Shown here: positions 10,910 to 24,507 of the stretch, in pieces
Position numbering within the stretch: the stretch's first letter is position 1
Layout of the letters: every line of letters starts with the position of its first letter
Position numbers and translations under genes: made by a program
The notes under the pieces: generated by a model
The model's input: only the letters and a program-made list of their open reading frames with translations
The model's database searches: none
Told to the model about the DNA's origin: nothing
NCBI GenBank assembly: GCA_036971615.1
Contig: JAYKKR010000020.1
Coordinates: 310,001-374,000 of the forward strand
From: Amyloporia xantha
Taxonomy: Eukaryota > Basidiomycota > Agaricomycetes > Polyporales > Adustoporiaceae
Length of the DNA: 64,000 bases
Direction: 5' to 3'

Positions 10910-13900
10910 AGAAGAAGGTCTTAATCCCGTCAAATTGACGGTCCCCCGGCGAATTACATAAGCGAGTCCGCGCGCGTGACGAGTGAACACCGTGTGCGAC
11001 AGTGGGTTCCTTGAGCCGTGGCAGAGATGCCACAGGGCGGAGATACGTCTAATGCTAATTTTCGATCTCCGACTCAGCGCAATGACGCTATGCGTCCCTG
11101 AGCAGCAAGTTCAAGTGGCTTGAATACTTCCATTTACTCTCGTATCGTCTCAACTCGTACATAACACGGCTGCCCAAGGACGCAATCCAAAGGTTAGTAA
11201 ATATTCTGGACTGGGGTCCTCACCCGGCCGGTAGCGGGGTTTCAGCCTTCTGCGAATGGCGTGTGGCACTCCATCGGCATACTATCCGAGTCGTCGATTT
11301 CCGACTCATAGTAAGTCTAGTACTGAAGGTATCATCTCGCCTCAGCGGTCTTATCTGACCTCTTGAATGGCCCGTCTATTACTGTTCTGAACATAAACAC
11401 TTTTGGCAGACAGGCCCCTCCAGCTGTTCCAAAACTATGCCCCTGATAGTCGGAGGCTCACAAAGATGTTGCTCATTCTGGACTCGAGCGCATGAGAGGC
11501 CTTTTGTGAAGACTCTGATCTTTCGCTGTAGAATAATCTGAGAGCCGGCCAGTTTCCGTCCGTTCTCTGCATTCCCACCCCGACCACCAGGCTGCCTGGT
11601 ATCTCAATATTCAGCCATTGACTTCTTCTGACCGCTGGCACGGAAGTCACTCATGGTTCGATATGATCAGGCGTGTTATGTTACACCCTGTTTGATTCAA
11701 ATTTACATTTACCGAGTATGTCAAGCGCATTGGCTGCCATGTCCTGGTGATACATCTGCGGGTCTTTCCGCAATAAGCACTACCTGCCGTCGCCATTGCC
11801 GCAGTTTCTCCGCTATGTCTTCAGCAGGATCATCCCAAAGGATGCACTACTAGAAGACTGACATGGTATGTTTGTCGAATTTGTAAATAATTACATATAC
11901 AAAGCCAATTAAACTCAAAGCACGACATCAGGTTCCGATCCGTTGATCAGATTTATGATGAACGCTGCGTTCTATCTGGGAGAAAATTTTATGAGTGATA
12001 CAACGCCGCTCCTTGCATGCCTTCACCGAGCACAAAATTATTGGCACTGCCTTAGAACTGAGTAAATATACGTCAATTGTGCTCTGTGTATGTAAGTGCT
12101 CATTTTAATATTAAAGTTGAGTTGAGTGTATAAGACGCAGGCATTCACCCGTATGGTCAGCCGGTTTAGCATCCGTTCTCAAGTACTAAGGCCAACCTCC
12201 AAATTCAAGGCTACAACATGTATCCTCCTTAAAAGAGCTAGAGTTTCAGTGACTTAATTATCGAAGTACGTCGTCCTATTAGTGGGTTTCTTCCCGCAGC
12301 AAGCTCCATTTGTCTATGAGGATAGTCACGTATCGCAATCATCGTAGCTTCTTTCTGCAGCTTCTCACCAGGATTAGCGTAGACTCACGAATCCGAGCTA
12401 TGGCGATGCTGCCTTTATACGGCGATTATATCTCGAAACTTGCAATATCTGATACTCAAACTTTATATGTCCGTAGTAAGGAAAGCTCTTTTTGTTGCTT
12501 ACACAGTAGCTGTAAAATTTGACTACCAAGATGCTGAGGGCTGGACTCATTTACCGAAGATAGGACTTGTGACGGGACTAAGAGCGCGTCCGAGCTGAGG
12601 GTACAGTCTCCGTGTAGCAGGTGCGCAACTCCTCCAGAGCTTTCGATTTCTCAATTTACCAGAAGGATGCAGGAAGGCATCTGTCACGGCCATGACCATT
12701 ATATGAATTCTTCGTGGCTTCTTCCACATAAAAGATGTGGTATAGATATTTTGGTTTCAGTAGGGCGGTGAATCAGAATTTGATGGTTATTGCTAGGTGC
12801 AGCACACCGCACTTTCTGACTGCAGAGAGCTGTACGTCCTGAATGCGTAGATGTGAAGCACACGTTATCCATCCGCATATACAGTAGTTCACTGGCAGAC
12901 CTGCTAGATAAGTCGAGTAGCGCAGTAGTTGAACGGAGTCATCGCATAAATGTACTGCGTGTCTATATTATCAGAAGTGATATTCCTGGAAGATATTCAG
13001 GTGATCAATGTCCATGAATGCGGCTGCACAACAAGACTTAGAAACAAGATAGATGCCGCATTTGCACTGAGGCCGATCAAACTGCTCAAAGCCTACCGAT
13101 CGCATCAAGAGTTCGATTGGATCTCAGCGAATATACATCGACAACTCGCCTCAGTATACCTTGGAACGGTGCGCTGTGGATCGAGGTCGTGAACTATTCC
13201 TTTCTCGCACACACATCTACCAGCTCATTCGTAGATTCATATTCTCCGGCGTACCTGATACAGCTAACTCGTTGCGGGAATTACCAAGACATAGCACTCG
13301 CTTCGGTGATAGTTCGCTTGTGCCGCCAGTAAGCATCGCAGGCTGTATTTGATACGTCATCAAATTCACAATCGCTATGACCAACTGACAATAGCCCCGC
13401 GAGAGTTTCCAGTAGTACTAGTCTTGCGTCGCTATCGGATTCACAAAGATGTATCAACCGGTGACCGATACCAGACATCCTGAGTCGAGGGCACTGTGTG
13501 AATCACATACAGATGCTAAGTCGCTTGTCTCTAAATGTACCGTCCAGCCCTAAGATAAAGATAAAAGAAGGATACACCATAGCGAGAATGTAATCCGAAA
13601 CGCATGCGCACGGTCATATTCCTTGTTTGATATTCCTTGACGTCACCCAAGCTAGTAGCTGACGGCCGTGCTATGCAGAATAAAGACACGGCTATGCACC
13701 CTGAATGTCGCAAGCGAGTTGGGGCGGGTAGGCGCACTACGATATCGAAGAACGCTCCCCGTTTTCATCTGCGCTCTAGATGTACAGTCGAATATGATTT
13801 TCAAGCTCCCGGACACATTCGACTACCGGAGGATTGCTTGCACCACAAGCACCAGAAGTATAAGGTAACGACAGAGCGGTACAGTATGGACCCTTCAAGT

Positions 13901-14516
13901 TGACGTGTGTCCAAGGATTATTGACCGAAGGAATCGAACGCGCCTGATTAAATCAAACAGTCATCATGTAAAGCGCATACGATCTATTCACGACATTTTT
14001 GGGATGTATTTTACATGCAGAAGTGTGTACTGGTCCATCTAAAGAAACGACAAGTCACATCCTAACAGTCTCCGACGCATACTTTTCCATGACTGCAGCA
14101 GACTCACTGGGACGTCCAAAGCACATCGGCAGCATAACTGAGATAATATATGTAGTGTGATCGGAAGATTTATAGCTGTGATTGAAGAGTACTGAAAGTC
14201 AGATGAAGACATGTAGAACAATGGCGCGAGAATGCTGAATGAAAACTGTGCAATGCGTGTGTGAGGCTGCGAAGATATGACTACAGTATGTGATGGGAGG
14301 TGACTAGTACTACAGCGAGCGTTAGTAGGGTACGGGCATAGCAGGACGTTTGAGAGACGTGAGCATAAGTCATAACAGACAAGTGAGACACGCCGTCAGT
14401 GCAACGCTTTCGGGCCCGCTGGCGGATGCAAGCACCAGTGCAGAGTGCAGAGTGGGTGTGATGCGCGAGGGGTGAAGATGCCGGCAAAAATAGCGCTGAT
14501 GAGAAGCAAGTGGGGA

Positions 14517-17500
14517 TCAATCGTCCACATTCTCGTCCACGTCGTCATCGTCCATGATAGACTCCGACTCGACATCGCCTTCGCCGTCATCCTCGTCTTC
14601 ATATCTGTCTTCATCTTCATACCGATCCTCGTCGCGCGTCTCAACCGTGCGGAACGTCGTCTGGCTATACTGCCGATTGTGCACGAGCTGCACCGAAGGA
14701 AACATAAACATCAGCCACCTCGCAACTCAGACAAAGAACCGCAAAGCACTTACCCCACCGATCGGCCGCGAATAGTCCATGTCGTCCCGGAAGCTGATCG
14801 CACCCTGGCTCCGCATCCCCACGACGCCCAGCTGGCCCAGCCGCGGATCGAGCAGCCCTTCGGGCGCGTTGTGGCTCGAGACCTCCGTCAGCGCAGGCGA
14901 AGGGAGGTCCGGCGCGCCGAACGCACCCAGCCCGCGCAGCGCGTGCCAGACGGGAAGCCCGCCGAGCGCAGGGTCGGCGGTACCAGGCCCAGACCCCGGG
15001 GAGGCATCCGTAAGGGTGATGTGTGGATGCGCAGCAGAGCCGAGGGGTGAGGTTGCGGAAGATGAAGCGTCGTAAGGCCGAGAGAGGAATGGGAAGGACG
15101 GCGGCAGGGAGCCAGGTGCGAAAACGGGAGACTGCGGACGGAGGAAAGACGGCGACCGGCCGAATGCGCCAGCAGAAGGACCAGAAGCAGCAGTGGCTTG
15201 CGCGTCAGACGCGGGTGGTGCCATACGAGAAGAGCCAGTGGCTGCTGCGAAGGACGCGGGCGTGATAGTGCCACTCGGGTCGGGCATCGCGCGCATTTGT
15301 GCGTTATAGAACGAGGCGGAGGGCCGCATTGGCATTTGTGATGGGTCTCCTCCAGCGCTCGCATACGACGTCCGCGCGCCCTCCGAGAACGAGCCCGATG
15401 AAGACTCGGTCGTCCGTCCACTCGAACGCTTCCACGGGAGCGGCCTCCGCATGCCCAGGAAGCTCCGCCGCCGCCTGCCGCGCCCACTCGTTCTATCGTC
15501 ATCGGTATCATCATCGTCTCCGTACGCAGGCGCACCGCGGTACGCCGTCGGTGGGGGCGGGGGCGCAGCGCACTGCGTTGGGAGCAAGCTTGAGGGCCCG
15601 GGCGAGCGGCGGCCGTCGCCGTACAGCCCGCCGTGCCCGTTTGAGGAGAGCCCGTCGCGGTCGCGATCATGTCCATGGTCAGAAGAGCTTGGCCCACCGT
15701 GCCCGTACGCAGAACCACCGCCGTGCCCATGCGAGGAACCGCTCGAGAAGCCCACGACGCCAGCCGCCATCGCATGATCGAGGTCCTCGCTGCCGGACGC
15801 ACCGCCGCTGCCGAACTGACCGAGCTCGTCCCAGGATGAACGCATGGGTGCAGAAACGGGGTCGCGGAAGGGATCGGCGGGGTGCGTGTTCTGGGGGTAG
15901 TCGAGCGGCGTGCCGGAGAAGACGGGGCTGCTGGGGCTGTGGGCCAGGGAGAGAGAAGGCGTCGCAGATATGGGGACAGCGGCGTATTCGCCTCCGGGCC
16001 CTCCGTCAACCTGGCGACCGCTGAGCCACACGGAGGGCTCTATGCCGGACGAGGCACGACGGGGGCGCGCCGGTGAGCGCGTCGGGCGGGGCGGTGCACC
16101 AAGTGCGCCTGCCGCAGAACCTGCACCTGCACCCGCGCCTGCACTCGCATTGACGATGGGGAGGGACGGCCCGAAGAACCCACTGTTAGAGAAGTCTTCT
16201 GGGCTGGATGAACCAGCACGTATCAGGGGCGTCTGGGCATCGCCCTCGCCGCTCCCTTCGCCGCTGTTCGTCTGGCCGCTGCCCGCGCCCGCATCCGCCT
16301 CGTCTGACGCAGAAGCCAGATTCTCTTCTGCCTCTGCAGAGTTGAACCCGGGGACGGAGCCATATGCAGACATGAAGGCCGTGGAATAGCGCGAGTTCGT
16401 GTTCGAGTTGGAGCCCGAGCCCGTGCCCGTGCCGAATCCCGAATCGGTTCCGGAGACGCGCCCAAGCGCTAGATCGGCGAGGTCCTTCGTGTTCCTCGAG
16501 GATATTGCACCTGCGCCGTCGAGAATATCGCCTGAGCTCCCGCCGCGCAGCCTGTTGTAGGTGGCAATGCGTGCGCCGGTGCCCACGCCAGCACCTCCTG
16601 CGGCTGTGGCGCCGTCCAGGAGGGACACGGGTGCACCGAGGTGCGTCATGCTGGGGGGAATGACGCCCGGGAGATCGTCGGGGTCGTCGTCGTCGGCGAG
16701 CATAGGCCGGGAGCGCCGGGCGGCGTTGCTGGCGAGAGCGGCGGCAGCGGCCTCAGACTCCATGCGCTGGACGCGGTGGCGACGCTGAGCGAGAACGAGC
16801 CAGATGACGAGAAGGATAAGGAAAGCAATGCAACCGAGGATGAGGCCTGCGAGGGCGCCGGGGGAGTGAGAGAAGCTGTGAAATGGTTAGCATAGAGCAA
16901 GGCGGGTGGGACGGAAATGCGCATACATGGTACCATCCGATGTACTCCTTCCCTCTGGGATGAGTGTGCCTGTGACTTCTGTGGTGGTCCACTCGGTGGT
17001 GCCGACCCAGCCGTCGGTGGTGAAGGTGGAGGTGAAGACGGTAGTAACAACGATGGTGCTCCAGCTGAGATGCGCGCTCGTCGTTGTCGTAGATGGGGGT
17101 GGTGGCGGTGGAGAGTGAGCGGTGGTGTAGGTAGAGGCAGGGGCGGAAGAGTAGACGGGGAAAGAGACGGCGCTGGTGACGGAGGGCGAGGACGGCTGGA
17201 GGACTGGTCTGGAAGAGGTGAAGGAGTAGGACGGAGGAGGGGATGGGGCCGGCGAAGAGGTGGGGACGGTAGAATAGGTGCTGGGCGGGATGGTCAGGGT
17301 CGAGGAATCTTGTGCGGTGAAGGAGGCGGATGAAGACGAAAAGTCTGTAGAAGCAGCAGCAGATGAGGCGGATGGTGGGTCATGAGAGGACGTCAAGGAG
17401 GAGGGGTCGGAGGAGTGGCTGGCTAGGGACACGTAGACGGAGGAGGGATGGAGGCTGAGGGTAGGGTAGGGGGAGGACGAGCGGGCACTGGAGGCACCTG

Positions 17501-19856
17501 AGAGGGAGGCAGAAGACGAGGCATGGGAGAGCGAGGATGAAGGAGACGACGAGTGGGCGGGACTGCTGGCGGATGCGGGGGACGACGAGTGGGCGGGACT
17601 GCTGGCGGACGTGGGGGACGACGAGTGGGCGGGACTGCTGGCGGACGTGGGGGACGACGAGTGGGAGGACATGGGCGAGGACGAGACATGGCTGGGCGCG
17701 GAGAGAGGGTCAGATGAGGACATGACAGAAGAGGAAGAGGCGTAGCGAGAGGAAGGCGCATAGCGAGAGGAAGATCGTGACACGCTCGTGGATGGGTCGT
17801 TGATGGAAATCGTAGACGAAACAGAAAAAGACGTCACCGGGAGCGAAGAGAAGTGAGACGACGGCGACGGCGATGGCGATGGCGACGGCGACAGGCTGCC
17901 CGCGCTGGAGGATGTCCGAGGACGCGAAGAGACGGCAGACAACGTGGATCCCGACGACGACTCCACCGAGCCCGATGGCGCGCTGCTCGTCGGCGCATAC
18001 GATGACGTCGCGCCCGTGGCGATCGTCGCCGGCTCGCTCGATCGTGTAGGTGCGCTCGATGCGGACGCGATCGGGACAGAACTCGGCACACTGCGCGAGA
18101 AAGGAGCCGTGGACGACAACCCATCACTCGATGGCGCGCCAGTCGACATCGTGCTCGAGCTCAGAGGCATCGACGATCCACTGCCCCCACTGGGCCTCGA
18201 CGTCGCAGAAACGCTGGACGGTGCAACAGACCGCGATGCAACCGCCGAACTTGTCAACCCACTAGTGCTCGCCGGGCCTGTGCTACTACTCAACCTCGTC
18301 GAAATCGCGCTCACGGTCCTGCTCGTCGGCACCGTATCCGCACTCGAACTTGTCATAGTCGACATCGTCGTCGCCACCGAAGAATGAACGCTCGTCGCCC
18401 CCGAAATCGACTCTGAACTCGCACTCGAACTTGTCAACGCACTCGTCCCACTCGGCGCCGACGAACTCCAAGATACGGCAGAACTACACACCCTCAAACA
18501 CGCATCCACAACATCCACAAGGAACAACAAGGTGGAGCGAATGGAAATGAAGGCGACCGCGGTTTAGAGAAAACGTCAGGGTAAATGTGCAAAAAAAACG
18601 CAAGTTATGAAAAAAAGAGGAAGGAATCAGATGGGCGACGGCTCCCATCGCAGAAAGCAACCATGACTCACCCTGAGGATGCACTTCCACTCGAGCGAGA
18701 AGTGCCCGCGCTTGAGCTAGACGCATGAGACGTCGCGCTAAGAGCACAAAATGCATCAGTGTCTAACAGGGACAGAAGTCCGATGGGAGAGCGCGTACCT
18801 TGAAGACCCACTATCACTGAAACTCGTGCTCAAGCTTGCGCTCGCGCTCGAACTCGACCGCCCCGCCGGCGACCCGCTCGTGAACAAGGACGACGACAGC
18901 GGCAGGCTGGGGTGGAACGTCACACTCGGGCTCAAACTCAGGCTCAAACTCGGGCTCGGGAACGCAGAGAACGACGAGAGCGAGAGCGAGAAGGTCGGTA
19001 CTGGCGGCGCCGGGTCTGCGCTTTTCGAGGGGTCTGCACTCTGGGAGGGATCCGCGCTCTGGGACGGGTCTGCACTCTGCGACGGATCGGCACTTTGCGA
19101 CGGATCTGCACTTTGCGACGGGTCTGAGGGATCGGCGCTCCGTGAGGGATCTGGAGGCACGGAAGACGCGTCTTGCGACGAGTGCGGAGGCGGGGTTGAG
19201 GTGGGCGAGGATGTGGATGAGGGAAAGGGCAGTGCGGGAGATGTGCTGGGAGACGGTGGTGCGTAGGACGAGGTAGGCGGCGGCGCGTGGGATGGACTCG
19301 GTGGCGGGGAGTAAGACGGGCTCGGCGGTGGAGAGTAGGACGGGCTCGGCGGTGGAGAGTAGGACGGGCTGGGCAGCGGGGAGTAAGATGGACTCGGTGG
19401 CGGGGAGAAAGACGGGCTGGGCGGCGGTGAGTAGGACGGGCTTGGTACGGGTGCGAAAGATGAGCTCGGAGACGGCGCTGCTGCTGATGAACTGGCCGGA
19501 GCAGGAGTAACAGATGACGGCGCGCCCTGTGACGAAGCTAAGATAGCAGAGGAGCCTACCGAGGCAGCACTACCGGTGTTCGTGTTTTCCGCGCCCGACG
19601 TGCCGGTAGCAGGAGAACCTGTTCCCGCTGCATTTCCGGCACTACTGATGCCATTTTGGGTGCCCGGACTCTGTTCTGGGAACTGCCGGGCAAGGAAAGC
19701 AGCCGACAGGGTCGGGTGAGACAACTGAGACAGCTCTGTGAGCGCATCGAGAGGTTGCGGGAAGACGTCCACGGACTGCGGGACCTGCAGGCTGAGCGCT
19801 GTCGCTGTGAGCGGGAGGCGAGTGCAAGAGATGCTCAGCATGAGCAGGGTGAGCAT
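14517..19856 (-). CDS. Mucin-like single-pass membrane protein, Ser/Thr/Pro-rich, long cytoplasmic tail
   Basis: A predicted 1657-residue cell-surface protein. Five exons in transcript order keep frame: 18799-19856, 18672-18737, 16927-18483, 14754-16875 and 14517-14687. The chosen start (19856) gives a signal peptide (MLTLLMLSISC...). Residues ~25-890 are an extracellular Ser/Thr/Pro-rich region with tandem repeats (SPPPSPSYSP-type, QSADPS-type, SSPTSASSPAH-type), likely heavily O-glycosylated. One transmembrane helix follows at ~900-923 (LAGLILGCIAFLILLVIWLV), then basic residues and a ~730-residue low-complexity tail ending in an acidic stretch. The plan resembles fungal mucin sensors such as Msb2/Hkr1 or Mid2-type proteins, but no diagnostic domain was recognised, so the sensor role is inference. 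Confidence 0.83.
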
Positions 19857-22800
19857 CGTCGTGAACGACGGGAGGAGTCTGCGGCGTAAAAAGAAGAACG
19901 GACGAGTGAGTACGAAGCACGGTAGACCTCTGCCTCTGAAGGCGTCGGACACTCAGGAATGCAGAGGACATACCTCTGCGCTCTACCGGGTGCAGGAGAT
20001 GAGCGATTCGTCCGGACGAGTGACGAGCAAGCTCCGGATGGCTTGCGTGTGCTCGCATGCGGCGCAGCGGGGTGCGATAGGACGGCGGGTTCACGTTCGC
20101 GGGCAGCTTGCAACCGCGTGTCTAGGACGCGAGAACGGGAATGGGCATGGACGGCAGGACACGCGGAGGCCGCAGGCAGGGCTGGCTGGATGTTCTCGGG
20201 CTGGGAAGAGCAGAAAGGAGCGGACGTCCGGGGCTCTCGGGGGGTGCGTCCAGCGTGACCGACAGAGTGTGTGCGCGCGGACGGCGGGGGTGGGCTGGAG
20301 GGTGTGAGATGGATGTGTAGCGGTCTAGGGTGTGAAGGCGGAACGCGTGTGTATGGCGAGCGAGAGCGACGGGGAGAAGGGGACGGTAGAGTAAGGGTAT
20401 CTTGGTGACCTGGTGCTCTCTCTGTGGGCATCTGCGTGTATGGGATGCCTATGAGAGCAGGAGGGTGAACGCGCGGTTGGACAGCGAAAAGGCGGCGAGT
20501 GGGCTGGAGATAACGGCGTCCGAGCTGATGGCTATTAACGATTGGCAGATAGAGTAGTGTGTAGGGAGATGGAGGATCTGGGGAGTGGTGCGCATCGGGA
20601 GGCTCAGCGAGCGGTCGCGTGTCTCCGGTGTGCGGGATGGCGTCAAGGGATGTGAACGGGCGGGGAGGGAGATGGAGCAGGGATGGAGAGGCGACCTGGA
20701 GGGGGAGGGAGGACGGCGGCGAGCATCAGGCCAATAGTGCTCTGTGTTCAGTAAAAGCCCCACCTCCACAAGTTCAGGCGAATTCGTCCCTGGCCTGCAC
20801 GGTTAGGCGCCCTCGCCCATTTCGATCACTTTACGAGCACGGCATCTCGGCATCGGCTCGTCTCTCTTTGCACGTTCCTCCTCCACCTCGGTCCTTTTCC
20901 ACGGTAAGCCCGCGTCGGCCTCCTATGCCCTCTAACAGCCTCCGCTTTCTCTCGTATTTTTTGTTTGATGCATGCGTTGCGCGTTTGCTGCATCCCGAGT
21001 CGACTATCCTCCATCACCGGGATGCGGTTGTCAGGAACGCGAATATATGGGCGACGTCATATCGATACCGCGACATAGCCAGATGCATGACGCCATCAAA
21101 TGAGATGCTCGGTCGCCCATTCATTCGTGTACATTACCCGACGCCCCGACCCGACCAATTCTGTGCGCAACGTAGCGTGCTTTATCCTGTTCTTTCATTC
21201 CGATTATGCCGATTATATTTCGCCCTTTTCGACGAGCGACGGCATTCTTCGCCCTTCGCCTCGTGTAAAAAGCCACATCAAGACGCAGGTCAAGACGCGT
21301 TGGTTATCGCTCTCTCTATGGGCATTACATTGCTCCACTCCCCGTGTTCTAGTGTCAACTAAACTTCCATTACAAAGGCCTCGAGTCCCCGCTCAGCATC
21401 AGATACACGCCTCAAGCTTGCGGCTGCTTACTGTCATCGCCTAGGGCTAACGTACTTTCCGGCCGCCTTATCACCCCGTATTTCGTCCGCCCCCTGCTGC
21501 GCACCGTCGCCACATCCTCGGTGCGCCTCCTACAGCTTGAAATAGTTGTCCCCCCAACGGTCCGCTCATCCCGGATGCAGTTGCGCCATTTCATCGTCAC
21601 TGCACTTGTTCACATCCCTTTCTTCTCGGGGTCTCTGTGCTATTTCCGTTGGGGCGCGTCGTGATAGTGATAGTTTCCTATCGGTGCCCATAGAGTACGG
21701 CGCAGTGGTTCCTCTTGAGTGCGCCAAAGATTCACCCACCCAACTCGCACGGATGATCTCTCTGTTCGAGTCTCTGACCTGCAGTGTCCGCGGCGTCCTC
21801 GTCTGGTCATCGTAGATCCTGCCCACCATTTAGACTCACCGCCTTCCCAAGCATTCGATTTCACGGCTGTGCTGCTAATTTTGGCTCCAGTTGGGCTTGG
21901 CACTTCAGATGTGATATCTATGTTCCCGATCGCACCCAGTTGTCCGCAGCTTTTCCTCTTTCCACTCCACCTGTGCCTCCTGACTCACGCGCTCTCACGA
22001 CACGGAGTTCCTGCTGAGTAGCGTGACTGATCCCAGCCCCTCTTGCATGAGACATTTCTGTGTGTCGTTGGGCAGTGGGCGGCGGGCCCTGGTATTTGGT
22101 GGTCCTATGGCAGACTGGAGATTTTGGGAGACGTTTACGGGGTGAGGTGACGATGATAGTGATGATGATGTGGTGGTCATTGTGGTGTTTGAGGGAATAT
22201 TCATCGCGTTTCCCAGGCAACAGAGGAGGTGACGCAAGACCGCTCAAAGTCTGAGAGAGCACCACAGGATTAATTTCGGCAAGGACGTTCGTGTCGCTTG
22301 CCATCCGCACGCACAGCCATATGTCAAAGCATGTTGCATTCGGAATCGACAGAGACAGGGGCCGGTCGATAACAGAATAAGAAAAGTAGTCGCCCGGACC
22401 TACCGTTATGACCGCCACAAAACATACAATCTACACTCTATGATCTCGAGAGAAAGCAATCGTATTGTTTTCCAAATTGTTCGACACAACAGTGCCTTAT
22501 CGAATGGTCCGCTCGGACACGGAAGAGGAAAATTGCCCTTGTGGAGAGACCCATTTGAGGGACAAACGAGGACAACAGGAAGAGCCCAAGCACCATGCCT
22601 CTTTGGCCTTGACGGACAAGGAACGGGTCGCTTTCTTGTCACATGGACCGCAGGGAAATACTGTACAAAAGAACAAGACATAGGGGACAAGTATCTCACC
22701 ATCTGCCAGACGTTTCTCGTTAGTTGCCTTATCGCATAGTCGATGGAGACCACTTACGAGGGAAACGTCGCAGATGACAACAAGTGCATCCCTCGCAGAT

Positions 22801-23245
22801 GGTCAGCGAACCGTTTATATCGTCGCAACACCGGGCAATATTTTCTGAAACAACCTCTGACACACCCCGGATCTAACAAGATGTGAGCACGAACAAGAGC
22901 GCAGGAGAAATTGTCGGTGACAAACAATGTAGACAGGTCCGTATGTTGTTTATGCTGGCAGTGTTCAGGCCTAGGCGAAACAATTGAAAACTGGTCAAAT
23001 TCGCAAGACACGGCTGAGACGCGGGCGCGTTATTGTGTCATGTTTGGCCATCTCGGAAAGTGCCGAGGCATTGTTGGAAAGTGGGCGTGTTGCGGTTGCC
23101 GTGGCCTTGTCGCGTCCGCTATAAATCGTGCTGACCACAGTACACGCTCCCTTTTCGCTTTACGACATTCTTGCTGCTCCTTGTTAATAACTACGAATCC
23201 TACGGGAACATTGCACGTATAATCTTCAAAGTTTTACGCCCTTCG
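19857..23245. other. Intergenic, CT-rich upstream sequence
   Basis: Lies between two divergent genes (mucin -, unknown +). Both strands have long open stretches (for example + 20619-21362), but they lack family motifs, and the sequence is CT-rich like a fungal promoter or leader. No gene is claimed. Confidence 0.45.
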
Positions 23246-24507
23246 ATGCCCAGAACACGCGGCGTTGTCGATCTACCGCCGTCTGTCGACAAACCGCCGA
23301 CTAGACCAGGCCCTATTAAACGGTCGGGATCGCTTGCATCGCTCCCTACACCGCCGCGGACGCACACGAAACGCAAGCGTGCACGTTCCCGAGTTACCGA
23401 TTCGGATTCAGAGGAAGACGAGCCTGTCGTCCATCGCGACTCTAGCGGAGAGGAGACCGAGCGTGTCAGAGATCATCACAGTGGTCGGCGCAGTGCTCAT
23501 GGTGCACTTGTGCTGGGAAACAAGAAGCGCAAGACGCTGGATGACATCGCGGAGGAGTTGAGTGAGGCTAAGGCGGAGGAGGCGTTTTGGATGGGTACGT
23601 CTACGGCCGAGACCCACGGGGACAAGGATTCCGCTCGGACACAAGGCAGATCTCAGTATCGACTTCGGTCGCCATCTCGTACGCGGTCGCCGTCTTCCTC
23701 TCCTCCACCTGCGGCGCACCTCTTACGTCGTGATCACACTGGTCTTGCTTCACCCCCGCCTTCTCGCTGCCAACCGAGGGCCCATGCGCGCATCCGGAAG
23801 TCCCCTCCGCGTCCTGTCGCCTCCAGGGCAAAGAGGCCAGGCCTGTTCCCTACACGCGACTCACCCAATAATCCGTTCCTCGAGGATGAAACTCCTGCTT
23901 CTATACCCGAAAGCGCGTCCGCAAGTGTCCCTGAGCCACGTACTCCTGAGCGCTTTGTAGAGAAGCCTACGCTTACTTGGGTTTTGTGAGTCTTCCACCT
24001 TTGCCATATCTGATTCCGTTTTGATATCCTTCGTAATATCTCATGATTCATTGATTCCATTAATGTAGCCGGGGCACCAAAGTGCAGTTGGCAAATCCCC
24101 ACTACAAGTCTCCAGGCGCGCCATCTGACGGATCTGACGACGAAGCGGCATCGTTACTACCAGTAGACCATCCAGAGTACAGTCCGCCACCGACTTACGC
24201 TCCAAAGCTTCTCTTCCCGGAAGCCCGCCGGCGAGATCTTGCACGGCGACGCGGCGATCGTCCGCCAGCGGCCGAATCGTCGGACGCATCGGCGCCGCCA
24301 ACCGTCGCATCGGCGCGTTCAACGCAGAAGCGTTCAGGGGATCGATCAGATTCGAGCGCGGAGTCCGTAGGATCAAGTTCAGACAACAAAGGCCGGCTCA
24401 AGAGGAAAGCAGTCTTCGGTCAAGCCACGGGAGGAGGATGTCGAGGCCGCTATGGAGGCTGTTATGGCTCAGAGATTAGCTCACCGTCTTGGCCGCAGTC
24501 GTGCTGA
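23246..24507 (+). CDS. Uncharacterised basic, probably nuclear protein
   Basis: Two exons, 23246-23985 and 24069-24507, join in frame to give ~392 residues. The first ~240 are Ser/Pro/Arg-rich with clusters such as TKRKRARSR and NKKRKT that could be nuclear localisation signals. Around the splice junction lies an ordered stretch (PTLTWVFRGTKVQLANPHY ... PVDHPEYSP ... PKLLFPEARRRD) that looks like a conserved core. The predicted end at 24507 is doubtful. Beyond ~24415 another frame reads more like coding sequence (VEAAMEAVMAQRLAHRLG) and runs to 24649, so one base may be missing between ~24360 and 24420. Function unknown. Confidence 0.62.

Larger units (their letters stand above)
7637..14516. 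other. Gene-poor interval with small inverted-repeat elements
   Basis: Almost 7 kb without a convincing gene. Only short frames occur, and none shows domain motifs or a consistent splice pattern. Three elements with terminal inverted repeats lie at 8455-8664, 8839-9274 and 10458-10909 and are listed separately. From 10.9 to 14.5 kb nothing specific was seen. Confidence 0.55.

Noticed and set aside
14888..16024. Long open frames on both strands inside the mucin gene
   Set aside because: Shadows of the GC-rich Ser/Thr/Pro repeats; the five-exon minus-strand model explains the region fully.
20619..21362. 247-codon plus-strand open frame
   Set aside because: CT-rich upstream sequence with no domain or conserved-looking stretch; more likely promoter or leader.
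22440..22739. Possible retrotransposon zinc-finger tail (CPCGE)
   Set aside because: A single short motif without the neighbouring reverse-transcriptase or RNase H blocks.
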